DNA of 64,000 bases from Casuarina equisetifolia (GCA_028551475.1 CM052356.1:4908001-4972000), one strand, 5' to 3'. Counted from the first letter of the stretch, positions 36,131 through 48,175 are shown. Translations and numbers: made by a program. Notes: generated by a model from the letters alone, not told the origin.

Positions 36131-37465
36131 TGTATTAATTGCCCACAAAATACCCAAAAAGTCTTAGTGCAACCAAGATAAGGCTGGTGGGAAGAGATCC
36201 ATGGGCGTCATTTTAGAGTTACTATTTGTGTGGAAAATGGGAAAGTTAATGGCAATGATGACCTGACCTGGAACAGAAGACAAGAAGTGATGTCTGGCAG
36301 GGAAACATACCGAGCATTCTCCTGTCCTGTGGATGCACTGCACAAATTCGCCATCATTCACGTCTTATATTTTGTGATGATTTTTTTTTATAAAAGATTA
36401 AATTATATATTATTATAAAAAATTTATAAAATTATTCAATTACAAAAATATTATCGTAGTCACGTTCTGTTCGGTTTACATCTGTGGTGAATTTTTCTGT
36501 CCTACTATCTTTTTGCTTTGTAGGACTGTCGGCTTGACCAAATTGGATCTAAAAGTAGGTAATAAATGGCGATGGGATTAGAAATCACGCCTCTTTCACA
36601 CCATTTAAACTTGCAAATGAAGCCAATTTTTTATTCAGTAAGTGAGAAATATAGAGGGATTAAGTGTCAAATCTGGAACATTTTGATCCCAGAAAGCATG
36701 GGCTGTCAACCTAAATTCCTCTCCTGCATTGTTCTAATCCGGGCACGTACTTCCATTTTGCTTACGTCGCTTGATATGCCAACGCAGATCCTCAATTCCC
36801 CAGAAATTCTGCTTCTTTGACGAACTTCGAGCTCTTTGGTAATTCATTTTCTCTTGGTTTTTCTTAATCTTTATAAGTTGAAGGATTAAAACACTATGTT
36901 GGATTGATAATGTTCTTAAAATAATTGTGAATTGTCTCGTTAACACCAAGATCATATTTGAAAATTCTTTTCAAAGAGTAAATTTAAAGTTTCAAACATA
37001 TTATTAAAACTCAAAGGACACTTCTCATACACGGGAATAGCACTCAAAAGTAGTCTAAGACAAGAAATATTACTTTTCTGATGAGACTTGTAACTCATAT
37101 TAATTGCAACGATGTTTGTTGAGAATGTTATAAATTATTTGATGCTGTCTAAATTTTGTTAAGAATTTCCAATATATGTCTTCTTTTTTAATTTTTTTCA
37201 CCACCAGCCATTAAAAAGTAGGCTTTTAACAAACACTTTGGTCGATAGTGACCCTTTTAACAAAGGTTCTGAGCGTTAATATCATCCGTCCTTCATAGAG
37301 ACTATATTACATGAACACGTAGTACAACGTCTGATCAGAAAGCCTTTAAGCTTTTATTGCATGATATATTAACATCTATACCTTTATTTAGGGCGGAACA
37401 CTTCTAAATGTCCTCGCAAAGCCTTAAGCTTTTCTTTCAGCAGATGTTGATCCTCTTGAACTACT
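36131..37465. other. Block A, copy 4 (3' part only), downstream of TLP6
   Basis: Starts near the 'caaaaagtctta' and 'gccaatgatgacctgac'-type landmarks and runs through 'attacatgaacacgtag' (about 37310) to TLP6. The left two thirds of the block found in copies 1-3 is missing. No gene. Confidence 0.6.
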
Positions 37466-38143
37466 TCAAGGGCAGAACACAACCTTGTAATTAGTCCCGC
37501 CAGGGCATGTGAATGTGCTTGTTTGATCATCCTTAGGGTAACTGTAGGCATCAGGGCAGCGATCCTTGAAAAACCTGGAATAATTAGTAGGTCCGCATCT
37601 CCCAGAGTTGCAGCAGTAGTTATCAGTCTTGAACACCGTGCACGGATTGTTACACCCGCCGTTGGCCCTCAGCTCATTTGGGCACTGCCCGTTGATGTCA
37701 GCGGTGCATCTTATACCACGGGTGCAGCCATTAGAAGTGGGGCTGAATTCCATAGGAACGTTAAACCCATCAACAAGAGAGATATCAAAGAAGTCTAGGT
37801 TGTTGTATTGGTTCAGTGCGTATTCGGCAAGAGTGTTTGGGGGTGCACCATAGGCTTGGCATCGGAGAAGCCCGCCACAGTCACCGGTCTGGCATCTTCC
37901 ACGCCCGGAAGCGTCGAAACTGCACCCGGTTCGTGGCCAAATGCGTGCTGCTTTCGTGCCGGGACTAACATCAAGGTTCCATGATCCACCTGGGTTGAGC
38001 TGCGTGCCACCTCCGGGCACGGCCCCGACCCAGACTGTATAGCGACATTTGTTTGTTATGACAAATCTAGCGCCATGGACAAGCGAAAAGCAGAGAGTTA
38101 TAGAAAGGAAGTAGAAAATGGAAAGGTCTTTCGGAAGACTCAT
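37466..38143 (-). CDS. Thaumatin-like protein (PR-5), TLP6, canonical
   Basis: 225 aa with all 16 conserved Cys at the standard positions. Signal peptide to about residue 24 ([13 protein letters not shown]...LVHG), mature start ARFVITNKC, end VVFCP with no vacuolar propeptide. The thaumatin signature region is present ([14 protein letters not shown]). Acidic-cleft residues are complete (ARIW Arg, TLAEYAL Glu, DISLVDGFN Asp pair, PDAYSYP Asp). The mature domain is rich in Arg and Asn. It is the intact relative of TLP4. Predicted apoplastic antifungal/stress protein; enzymatic glucan binding is known for some family members but not shown by sequence. Confidence 0.95.
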   Translation of the reverse strand: MSLPKDLSIFYFLSITLCFSLVHGARFVITNKCRYTVWVGAVPGGGTQLNPGGSWNLDVSPGTKAARIWPRTGCSFDASGRGRCQTGDCGGLLRCQAYGAPPNTLAEYALNQYNNLDFFDISLVDGFNVPMEFSPTSNGCTRGIRCTADINGQCPNELRANGGCNNPCTVFKTDNYCCNSGRCGPTNYSRFFKDRCPDAYSYPKDDQTSTFTCPGGTNYKVVFCP

Positions 38144-38195
38144 TTTGTGAAGTTGGAGTTGGGCTTGTTTGTGTTGGTGTCGGAGATGGGTGGGG

Positions 38196-38354
38196 TTTTA
38201 TATAGGGGAGTTTGAGATGGGCATGGCCTCCTTGGAAGGTGCATAAGAGTGACGAAATGCATTTTCGCCTAGAAAATTTCCTATCACTAGCCCAATTTTC
38301 GTTGGAAAATTAAACAACCCTTTTAATCTTTGGCTCGACGTGAAGACAAGTCAG
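38196..38354 (-). promoter_or_regulatory. TLP6 promoter: TATA box, degenerate W-box
   Basis: CTATATAAAA on minus (38196-38205), 53 bp above the ATG. At the W-box position (38349-38354) plus reads AGTCAG rather than AGTCAA, so the TTGAC core is not kept. Confidence 0.6.
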
Positions 38355-39199
38355 CAGAAATAGGAAAAAGGAAAAGCAAAGGACAGGTCAAAAACTACAA
38401 ACTTCTAGCCGACACTGACGTCCATAGTCAATACTTCCCGGATAAACCTCGGGCGTTCAAGTCCATAAACCTTTGGCTGGAGATTACCAAATCAAACCCA
38501 AAAACATCAATAGGAATTACGGAAATCATATCGCAGATGGCACAAGAGCTTACAGAGATTGGTACTCGTTGAGTTGGGATTAGTATAATCATTTTCTGTG
38601 TTAAAATACTTAAGTTTAATTTAAAAATTAGTTACTAAATTAGAGGATAATTTGTTTATTGTACTTTTTTCGCGTGAGGATATAATCTTCAACATTGTTC
38701 TGCATATTAGGAAGTTTTCGTGATGCCAATAACACAACTAAGAGGTAAAACAGATAGGATAAGTCAGTTATCTTAAATTCTAATGTTGTGTTAGAATGTC
38801 CTAAAATTCAATTTAGAAAACACGTCTTCCACAGTTGAAAGACTAATTCATTCGTTTCATAATTTTACCTCTTCAGTTTGGGGTTGTAACCATTCTTGAA
38901 CATAGAGAAAATGGTTGTAGGAGATAAGAGAATAGAAAGTCCAGGGAACAGATAAACTTCCGGCATCAGCATCAATATCCTGATGACCTCAACAAGCAAT
39001 TAGTCTGGAATCTATGGCCTCCCAGAATTCCAAATTGACAAGACGGAAAAACTTTTCCTGATCGTATTGCTTGGAAAATCCTCATAGTCAAAAGAGATCT
39101 TCGGCCGCCGTTGATGCTATCATAACAATTCTCAGTGGAAGAACGGGAAAATCTGAACCGAGTTTCTACCACACATAGCGAGATTTTCAGAGTAAAAGA
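38355..39199. other. Block D, copy 2 (left part), upstream of TLP6
   Basis: Matches 23.45-24.27 kb. Interrupted at 39199 by Copia-3 and resumes at 44646-44790. A short open stretch at 38330-38572 has no match I recognise and lies over non-coding block D, so I do not call it a gene. Confidence 0.6.
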
Positions 39200-39455
39200 T
39201 GTTGGAAGATACGTTTAACCTAGTATCTACCCTATTCCATATTGAATTATCCCATCTATGGTAGAGGTATCATTGTATAGGAAAATATGTATTCTCTCCT
39301 TCTTTGTAATTATATTTTCCTTGTCTATTATGTTTCCTTATCTATTACTTGTATTATAAATAGGACCTATGATGTAACATTCTTCTTCAAGCAATCATAG
39401 AGAATTTTTCCCAAGTTACCTTTCTTCACCATTGCTTCACCCTTACTTTCTGTCA
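39200..39455 (+). repeat. Copia-3 5' LTR
   Basis: 256 bp from TGTTGGAAGATACG to TTCTGTCA. A TATA-like 'tattataaatagg' lies near 39352. Confidence 0.95.
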
Positions 39456-39586
39456 TGGTATCAAGAGCCACTACGGTTTTCTTGTTTTAAGCTTCCGCTC
39501 TCCTTTACTCTCCTCCTTCCCCTTTTCTTGGCCTTTTTTTCTTCTCTCTAGCACCTTTATTTTCCGGCCAATTTTTTTTTTTCAAC

Positions 39587-42500
39587 ATGTCTTCTCCTAA
39601 GAATGCTGCCTTGGATGCCCCTTTTGTTGAAGATGATTCTGACAATGAGGTTTCCTCCCTCCCCGCCACTACTGCTGTTTTGCCACCGGTCACCGTGGGT
39701 TCTTTCCCTTCAGCATCGACGGGTTTGGATCCTTTGCTTACTGGGTCTTCCTCGGCCCAGCCCGTTTTTTGGGTTCCTGGCCCAACACCTTTTTTGGGCG
39801 CCCTTATCTCCAACACCGTCGTTTTGGGCCAGCCCACCCCTGTTTCAACCCCTTCGGATTTTGTAGGCCCTACTTCCTTGGGCCCCGCTCCGACTGTTTT
39901 TGGACCCAACCCAACTCTTGTTTCGGGTTGGTATCTCGTGGGACAAAACCCCAACCCAGTTTACTCGGGTTCGAGTCTGAATCCCTACCCGACCCCTCCG
40001 TCGGGTTCGTCTAGCGTCGCGGGTCAGGCACCCAACTTGGTTTCTTCGGGTCCAGGTTGCAATCGCTACCCAGTCCTCAACCCGGGTCCTCTCACGTTCG
40101 CAGCGCCGCTCAGCCGGCTCGAACCTGGCGATCCGCTGTACACCGGGGCTTCCAACAGCCCCGAACTTCGTCTCATTGCCCACTCCCTCACCGACGTCAA
40201 CGATTACGCTGTCTAGGCTCACGAGATGCGCCGTGCCTTGCTCACCAAAGACAAAGATGGCTTCGTCGATGGCTCTGTCCTGACTCCGACAGATGCTCGC
40301 CTCGCTCGCCAGTGGCGCAAATGCAATCAATTAGTCCGTTCCTGGATCGGTAATTGCATCAAGCCAGAGGTGGCCGCCGCCCTCACCCCAACCAAAGACA
40401 CTCACTCCTTTTGGCTCAACATCGCCAAGATGTTCGGCAAATTGGATCGCACTCGGCTTTTCTCCCTTCATCAAGGCCTTAACAACCTCAAACAAGGGAA
40501 TCTTGCGGTCTCCGTTTGCTTCAATTGGCTTTCTGCTCTCTGGAATGAACTTGATCTAGCCGAAGAACAACTCGAAGGGCCCGACACAACCCTTCGTCAA
40601 TACCGCGCGATTAAGGACCGCACCCACTGCACCCAATTCTTACTAATTTTGAATGAAGGCTTTCTTCCCTTCCGTTCGCAGATGCTGGCCATGGATCCAC
40701 CTCCTTCCCTCATCTGGCCGTGCAGGACGAAAATTAGCGCCTTGCGTCCTCAGAATACGTGCAGGTTGGCGAAAGCATTTTGTTGGCAGCTAGGGCTACT
40801 CTAGCACAGAGCGCTCTCGCGCTTCACGTGAGCTCCCTCTCCCTGAATGCACCTCACTCCTCTGACCCCTTGACGCGCCCTTTTGCATCTGATGGCTCGT
40901 ATGAGAGCCCTCGATCCTACGACTCTCCCGGGCTCCTTCTTGCACCCAGGCCGCTCGCTTCTTATCAAGCCACTAGCGCGCCTGCGCTCGGCCCCAGCCT
41001 ATCTCATTCAACCGGGGCGCATGCTCCTTTTAGCGCACCTACCCAGCCCAGTTCGCACTCGCGGCCCAACAAGGGCCCATCCCATCGGCCCAATCAAAAA
41101 AGTTTTTTTTGCGATCATTGCAATCGCCCTAAAATTTTTTTCACACATTACCCCCACATCCCGTCCACCTATGTCTGTTCGTCTTCCCAATGGTCATGTC
41201 ACCTCCATTTCCAAAATTGGTCACGTTACCCTCAATTCTCATATTACTGTAAAAAAATGTTTTATTTGTTCCCGTTTTTCAATTCAATCTTAATTCTGTC
41301 TCTAAAGTTTGTCTTGATAATGATTGTCGTGCCATTTTGGATCCTTCTGTTTGTCTTTTTCAGGCTCGTTTGACTAGCAGACTGATGGGCTTGGGTAATG
41401 TGCATCATGGGCTTTATTTTTGGGCTCCCTTTCCATCTACTTTTAATTTCTCATCTTGTAATCCTTCCCCGAATGGGATTTTTTGTAATGCTTAAATTAA
41501 TAATAATAATATTTTTCGGTCCCACCAATGGCTGGGTCACAGTGCATCTTTTCCTCATCCCACTTGTCCCATCTGCCCTTTGGCTAAGCAAACTCGTCCT
41601 TCCTTTCCTTCTAGCACCTCTCGTGCCACTGCTCCCTTTTCACTCATCCACATTGACATCTGGGGACCCTATCACACGCCTCATCATGATGGTTCCCGTT
41701 ACTTTCTCACTCTTGTTAATGATTACTCTCGCGGCACTTAGGTTTTTCTTATGCACACCAAATCTCAAATGCTTTCCCATCTTAAACATTTTCTTACCAT
41801 GGTTCGCACCCAATTCCATTGCACCATCCAACGTCTTCGCTTCGACAATGCTCGTGATTTCTTTAATCATGATTGTTCCCTCTTTCTCTCTACCAATGGC
41901 ATTCTCCACGAGAGTTCTTGTACTTACACTCCTCAACAGAATGGGGTTGTGAAACGTAAGCATCGTCATCTTCTTGAGGTCGCTCGAGCCCTCAAGCATC
42001 AAGCCTCCATTCCCGAATCCTTCTGGGGTGATTGTGTGGTCACTGCTGCCTATCTGATCAATCGGATTCCAAGTCAAGTTCTCGATGGATAGACACCTTT
42101 TGAGCTCCTTTTTAGGAAGCCACCGGATCTTCACCATCTTCGAGTTTTTAGTTGCCTCTGCTATGTCACAATTGTGGGCCCTTGGGATAAGTTGGCTCCC
42201 CGTGCTCTCCGTTGTGTTTTCATGGGCTACCCTTCTTTACAGAAGGGTTATCGGGTCTATGACCCCACCACTGGCCATTTCTTCATCAGTCGTAATGTGA
42301 TTTTTCAAGAGGATGTCTTTCCTTTTCAGGATCGACTTGTTCCCTCTTCTCCATTAGCTCCCTCCACCACAGCTCGACCCTTCTTACCGGATGAGGATTC
42401 TTCTGATCCTCTTTCTTTTATGCTACTTAAGCCCCCTACTCCTACTGCTCTGGCTATTGTTCCTGCTACTACTCCAGCTCCACCTCCTACTGAGCCTTTG

Positions 42501-44377
42501 ATCGAGCAACTCCTTAATCATCATGATGAATCTTCACCTGCTCCTTCGGCTCCTCTCTTGGATGTTGCCTCTCCCTTTAATCCTGGTCCTGATGATAGTC
42601 TTGCTTTGGTCCCTTCTCCATTGCCTATCTTGCCTCCTCCGCACCTTGTCGTTCAGGTCGCAGCACTCGGCCCCCTACATGGACCAAGGACTATATTTGC
42701 TAGTCTCTCCACTCCTCAGGTACTCACTATCCTATCTCCTCTTATGTGAGCTTCGCTCAGCTTTTTCCCGAGCATTTATGTTACATTAGTCGCATCTCTG
42801 AGGAACAGGAACCGGATTCTTATCATGCGGCTTCTCACGATCCATGTTGGCAAGAGGCCATGGAGGCTGAGCTCCAGGCCCTCACTAACAACCATACTTG
42901 GGATCTTGTTCCTCGGCCCTCTCACCGAAAACCTATTGGCTGTAAGTGGGTTTACAAGATCAAGTATAAGGCTGATGGCTCTGTTGAGTGTTACAAAGCC
43001 CGGCTCGTGGCCAAAGGTTTTACCCAAAAGGAAGGTTTTGATTATCAAGAGACCTTTTCTCCTGTTGCTAAGGAAGTCACTGTTCACTCCTTTCTTGCCA
43101 TTGCCGCTTCTCAGGATTGGTCTCTTCATCAGATGGATGTTCACAACACCTTCCTTCATGGCGATCTTGATGAAGAAATCTACATGGATCTTCCTACGGG
43201 TTTACACAGACAGGGGGACTCTAGGGTATGTCGTCTCCGTAAATCCCTTTATGACCTTAAACAAGCATCTCGCCAATGGTATGCTAAGTTCACCATGGCC
43301 CTTATTGCTGCTCGTTTTAGGCAATCCCAGTATGATTATGCCCTCTTTATATGACGCCACAGTTCTTCTGTCATTTATCTGCTCATTTATGTTGATGATA
43401 TTCTTATTATGGGAAATGATACTCATGCCATCACCGACTTCAAGCAATATCTTCATTCCACATTTCACATCAAAGACTTGGGACCACCTAAGTATTTTTT
43501 AAGGATCGAAATTGCTCATTCCAATAAAGGGATCTGTCTTAGCCAACAGAAATTTATCCTTGAAATTATTTCTGATGCTGGTCTATCAGGATGTAAACCT
43601 GCCGTTATTCCAATTGAACAGAATGTCAAATTGACAACAACAGATTATAATGTGGTTGTATCTCCTCTAGAGAAAGACCCCATACTCAATGATCCTTCCG
43701 TTTATCAACAATTAGTTGGTAAACTCATTTACCTCACTATGACTAGACCTGACATTTGTTATGCGGTACAGATACTTAGCCAGTTCATGCATGACCCAAA
43801 GCGATCACACATGGACGTTGCCTTGAAGGTAGTGAAATATCTTAAATGACGTCCAGGTCTGGGAATCGTATTGTCTCGAAACTGTGATATGCAGATGACG
43901 GCTTACTGTGACACTAACTATGCCACGTGTCCTATAAGTCGAAGATCGATAACTGGTTTCTGTGTCAAGTTGGGCAATTCTTTATTATCATGGAAGACAA
44001 AGAAACAATCAATTGTATCCTTGTCTTCTGCAGAATCAAAATATCGTGCTATGGCAAAGACAGTTTGCGAGATCGTTTGGATGCGAGGTCTCCTTCAAGA
44101 TCTCGTTATTTGGGTTAAGGGGCCTACAACCTTGTTCTGTGATAATAATGCAACTTTGAAACTTGTAGCAAATCCGATCGTCCATGAAAGAACAAAACAT
44201 ATCGAAGTCGACTGTCATTTTACGAAGGATAAGATTCAAGAAGGCATTATTGTGACAAAAGGAATCAAGACTACTAAGCAACCTACTGACATATTCATTA
44301 AACCTTTATGTTGCAGACAACACACGTATCTATTGAGCAAGCTTAGCGCCCTTGACATATACCAGCCGCCAGCTTGA
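39587..44377 (+). pseudogene. Copia-3 gag-pol, disrupted
   Basis: The frame opens at 39587 with a Pro-rich N-terminus and stops at TAG (40214-40216); the same frame continues as a gag domain to about 40740, where a frameshift occurs. Integrase motifs follow (HIDIWGPYHTP; FDNARDF; QQNGVV), with Lys in place of the catalytic Glu (GVVKRKH, near 41955) and a TAG in place of a Trp (41740). RT is well kept (WVYKIKYKADGSVE at 42945, MDVHNTFLHGDLDEE at 43133) until a TGA at 43352; YVDDILIMG follows at about 43390. RNase H (CDTNYATCP, SSAESKYRAM) runs to the stop before 44377. It is non-autonomous. Confidence 0.9.
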
Positions 44378-44384
44378 GGGGGAC

Positions 44385-44640
44385 TGTTGGAAGATATGTT
44401 TAACCTAGTATCTACCCTGTTCCATATTGAATTATCCCATCTATGGTAGAGGTATCCTTGTATAGGAAAATATGTATTCTCTCCTTCTTTGTAATTATAT
44501 TTTCCTTGTCTATTATGTTTCCTTATCTATTACTTGTATTATAAATAGGACCTATGATGTAACGTTCTTCTTCAAGCAATCATAGAGAATTTTTCCCAAG
44601 TTACCTTTCTTCACCATTGCTTCACCCTTACTTTCTGTCA
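44385..44640 (+). repeat. Copia-3 3' LTR
   Basis: 256 bp, nearly identical to the 5' LTR. Differences seen: ACG/ATG, CTATT/CTGTT, CATTG/CCTTG, ACATT/ACGTT. Confidence 0.95.
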
Positions 44641-44645
44641 AAAGA

Positions 44646-45493
44646 ATATCTTTGAAAAAAAAAAGTTCATAAGCAGCCAATATTGAAGCATAGAAGCTAA
44701 GTCCAATAGCTTTTTTTGGTGGTAGTGCTCCCTCCACTTTTTACTTACTGTATTTCTGATTCTCTTGGAGGACTTTCTCATCTCGCCAGCAAGAACAGAA
44801 CAAGTCTTCCTTTTTCTTTTTTGTGGAAAAGTATATTGTATTAATAAAAATTATAGTACACATATTCTAGCATTAAAAAAATTACTATAATTATGAAAGA
44901 AGTTTTTGCATTTTGGACATACCCTATAAAGAAGTTTTCTTTTTGTAAAGTTAATACACTATTTATCCCTGATATTTTCTATGTAGCTTCTCTATATCTC
45001 CTTTTACGTGTCTATACAACTCAATAATATTAAAATTCCTTCTAGAAGATCCAAAAAGACAAGAAATGAAATATAATTAAAAAGACTCAAATATCATGTC
45101 AAAAGTTACACAAATATCATTTATTTTACTACTCAAATATCATGTCAAAAGTTACATTGGTAAGAAACTTTAACTCAATAATGAATATGGACTTTAGGAA
45201 TTAAAAACTCATTATTTAATTGATATTATAAGCCCTTTTGTCACATTTGTAATTAGAAGAACTATAAATTCATATGTCAAACTTAGAACATTTCTATGAT
45301 AACTTATAAAATAATTGTTTATCTAACATTTAATATTATGTCAAAAATTACATTTATCCAAAAACTTACACTGATAGAATTACGGTTTGTATTTTGGTTT
45401 CCTGGGCCTGAAAAGTTTTAGGTGTTTAATTTGGCGAATGAAACCCATTATTTGTAAGATACTTTATTATAACTATAAGAAATATGCAGAGAG
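44646..45493. other. Block D (right part) and type-B 3' flank of TLP7
   Basis: 44646-44790 continues block D ('cagccaatattgaagc'). 45060-45370 resembles 51060-51830 (AT-rich, 'atcatgtcaaaagttaca'). From about 45377 it is the type-B 3' flank ('agaattacggtttgtatttt'). No gene. Confidence 0.55.
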
Positions 45494-45848
45494 AAATGAT
45501 CTTACTTGAATAGGATCTATTCTATAGGTTCGTAACTCTGTATCCTTGAGTTCTAAGGAGACAGGATCCTAAGTCTAGTTGATGGGTTAGGGTCGTGTGT
45601 GACCAGAGCATAAGTAATGGCATCAATGGTCTTGCGGACCTTTCGATGTCGTAGAGGATCATTCTCAACTCCTGTGGTTAGGATGGTCACGCAACTGTTT
45701 GACATTCTCACTTTTTATTATATTATAATTAGAAGATTTCACATTTGATTTTTTCTTAGATAAATTATAATAATGAGATATGCTCATGAGTTTCTATACT
45801 CTCTTATTCTTTGATAAATAAATTCTCATATCCTTTAAAAAAATAAAT
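45494..45848. mobile_element. Unclassified insertion of about 350 bp in the TLP7 3' flank
   Basis: TLP8 reads continuously from 'aagaaatatgcagaaag' into 'agcgtccacacac', while here about 350 bp intervene between two 'atgcaga' copies (45486 and 45848). The insert ends in an A-rich run (ctttaaaaaaataa). A similar 3' end occurs in the insertion inside TLP9 (about 55935-56015). A short retroposon such as a SINE is possible, but I see no internal promoter boxes I can defend. Confidence 0.45.
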
Positions 45849-45951
45849 GCAGAAAAAGGGTCCACACATGACTTCGTTTGCTTACAAGGCCCTTAAGCAT
45901 TTACTACAACAGATGTTTTGCGTAGCTAGTTTTAATCTTCTTGAACATGGT

Positions 45952-46124
45952 TCAAGGGCAGAACACGACTTTGTAGTTGGTCCCCCTAGGGCACGTGAAT
46001 GTGCTTGTTTCATCATCCTTGGGATAACTGCAAGTGTCGGAGCAGTGATCCTTGAAAAATTTGGAGTACTCCGTAGGTCCACAACTCCCAGAATTGCAGC
46101 AATACTCGTCGGTCTTGAACACGA
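45952..46124 (-). pseudogene. Thaumatin-like protein TLP7, C-terminal fragment
   Basis: Only the last 56 or so codons remain, from [16 protein letters not shown] to TNYKVVFCP and the TGA at 45952-45954. It is TLP8-like, with private changes ([11 protein letters not shown] for [15 protein letters not shown] for CPGG/CPSG). Homology stops at about 46124, 40 bp before the LINE-derived tandem array, so the 5' two thirds of the gene have been removed or displaced. Confidence 0.88.
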
Positions 46125-46164
46125 TGAGATTTTAAAGCATACATTCAAAAAAGACTTTATTTCA

Positions 46165-47769
46165 AGGTTTAAAATTCAATCCCTTTCCTTCTTTGGTTAG
46201 CAAAGTATTTGCCAAACAACTTTATGAGAACATTATGTATTTGTACTACCTACTCATAGAAAGTCCCTAATATTTTTCTCAATCTCATAAATTATTTACT
46301 TCAACAATAAAAAAAACTTGCATCCAAAATGTATGTATGAAAATTATGACTGATTTTGCCAACTATAACATTTCTACAAAGCTAAGATTAGGGACTTTGG
46401 TAACCTCAATCCCCCTCCTTCTTTGGTAAGCAAAGTATTTGCCAAACTACTTTATAAGACCATTATGTGTTTATACTACCTACCCATAGAAAGTCCTTAA
46501 TCTTTTTTTCTATCTTATAAATTGTTTGCTTCGGCAATAAAAAAACTTGCATTCAAAATGTACATGTGAAAATTCTGACTGATTTTGACAACTATAACCT
46601 TTCTACAAAGCTAAGATTAGGGACTTTGGTAACCTCAATCTCCATTTCTTCTTTAGTAAGCAAAGTGTTTGACAAACAACTTTATAAGACCACTATGTAT
46701 TTGTACTACATACCCATAGAAAGTCCCTAATCTTTTTCTCAATCTCATAAATTGTTTGCTTCAACAATAAGAAAACTTGCATCCATAAATGTACATGTGA
46801 AATTTAGGATTGATTTTGTCAACTATAACATTCCTGCAAAGCTAAGATTAGGTACTTTGGTAACCTCAATCCCCCTTCCTTCTTTGGTAAGCAAAGTGTT
46901 TGCCAAACTACTTAATGAGACCATTATGTATTTAAACTACCTACCCATAGAAAGTACTTAATCTTTTTCTCAATCTCATAAATTGTTTGTTTCGACAGTA
47001 AGAAAACTTGCATTCAAAATGTACATGTAAAAATTATGACTGATTTTGCCAACTATAACATTCTTGCAAAGCTAAGATTAGGGACTTTAGTAACCTCAAT
47101 CCCTCTTCCTTTTTTGGTAAGCAAAGTGTTTGCCAAACTACTTTATGAGACCATTATGTATTTGTACTACCTACCTATAGAAAGTTCCTAATCTTTTTCT
47201 CAATCTCATAAATTGTTTGTTTCGACAATAAGAAAACTTGCATTCAAAATTTACATGTAAAAATTCTGACTGATTTTGCCAACTATAACCTTCTTACAAA
47301 GCTAAGATTAAGGACTTTGTTAACCTTAATCCCTTTTTCTTCTTTGGTAAGCAAAGTGTTTGACAAATAACTTTATGAGACCACTATGTATTTGTACTAC
47401 CTACCCATAGAAAGTCCATAATCTTTTTTTCAATCTCATAAATTGTTTGCTTCGCCAGTAAAAAAACTTGCATCCAAAATATACATATAAAAATTAGGAT
47501 TGATTTTGCCAACTATAACATTCTTGCAAAGCTAAGATTATGGACTTTGGTAACCTCAATCCCCATTCCTTCTTTGGTAAGCAAAGTATTTGCCAAACAA
47601 CTTTATGAGACCACTATGTATTTGTACTACATACCCATAGAAAGTACCTAATATTTTTCTCAATCTCATAAATTGTTTGCTTCAACAATAAGAAAACTTG
47701 CATCCAAAATGTACATGTGAAAATTAAGACTAATTTTGCCAACAATAACCTTCCTGCAAAGCTAAGATG
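46165..47769 (-). repeat. Tandem array of about seven 230-bp units derived from LINE reverse transcriptase
   Basis: Unit starts (at 'caatccc'-like positions): 46177, 46407, 46636, 46867, 47097, 47327, 47557, giving a period of 229-231 bp. On the minus strand each unit encodes, with local frame breaks, the same part of a plant LINE RT: LSFAGRL, then FWMQVFLLLKQTIYEIEK, then FLWV, then a KVVWQTLCLPKKEGGLRL-like stretch, then a jump back to LSFAGRL. In normal LINEs these motifs occur once. 230 is not a multiple of 3, so the array cannot be translated through. Divergence between units suggests it is not very recent. Confidence 0.9.
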
Positions 47770-48175
47770 TTTCATTTCATAAGCTTTTATTCTTCTAAAT
47801 ATTTTATTTGTTAGAGCTTTGCAATTAGTATGAGTAAATCTTTTCATAATCAAAGGAATTTCAAGATATCGAATAAAGAATGTACCTTAGGGAAAAGTGA
47901 ATGATCTAGAATAAGAAGTTGCTCTTATTTTGATAACTTTAAGAAAATACTTGGCATTTATTTTGGTTGTAATATAGACCAATGACTTCAACAAATTCTT
48001 CCAAAACTTATACAAGACACTAAAACTATATCTCAATGAAAGAAAAGAAATAAATCATCAGAAAAACACAAATGAGTGATTTTTTCAAAGTATGCATTGC
48101 TAGTGGAACTCAAAAGTCAATGTAAAGGTCTTTGCAATAATAATTCTGTTAAATATCTCCATAACCAGTACAAAT
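47758..48175 (-). pseudogene. LINE reverse-transcriptase fragment, single-copy part
   Basis: On the minus strand above the array the LINE reads on normally: a palm-like motif HLCFSDDLFLF (near 48080; FADD-type), then LEEFVEVIGLYYNQNKCQVF, then IPLIMKRFTHTNCKALTNK, leading into LSFAGRL at the array edge. Several stops and shifts. This shows the array grew from a resident LINE copy. Confidence 0.8.

Larger units (their letters stand above)
39200..44640 (+). mobile_element. Full-length Ty1/copia retrotransposon, Copia-3 (young ends)
   Basis: 5441 bp. Two 256-bp LTRs (TGTTGGAAG...TTCTGTCA), a primer-binding site TGGTATCAAGAGCC (39456-39469), a purine tract GAGGGGGAC just before the 3' LTR (44376-44384), and a target duplication AAAGA (39195-39199 and 44641-44645). 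The LTRs differ at only about 4 of 256 positions by eye, so insertion is recent compared with Copia-1 and Copia-2. Despite this, gag-pol has several stops and frameshifts. Confidence 0.96.

Noticed and set aside
36566-36820. Small host gene of 84 codons in block A
   Set aside because: The frame is not kept in the other block A copies (near 8.4, 21.6 and 56.9 kb), so it is not under coding constraint.
39587-40216. A separate Pro/Ser-rich host protein of 209 aa
   Set aside because: It is the N-terminus of Copia-3 gag, in frame with the gag domain after a TAG and inside the LTR-bounded element.
46165-47769. CRISPR-like array
   Set aside because: Units are 230 bp without short unique spacers, and the content is LINE RT in a plant genome.
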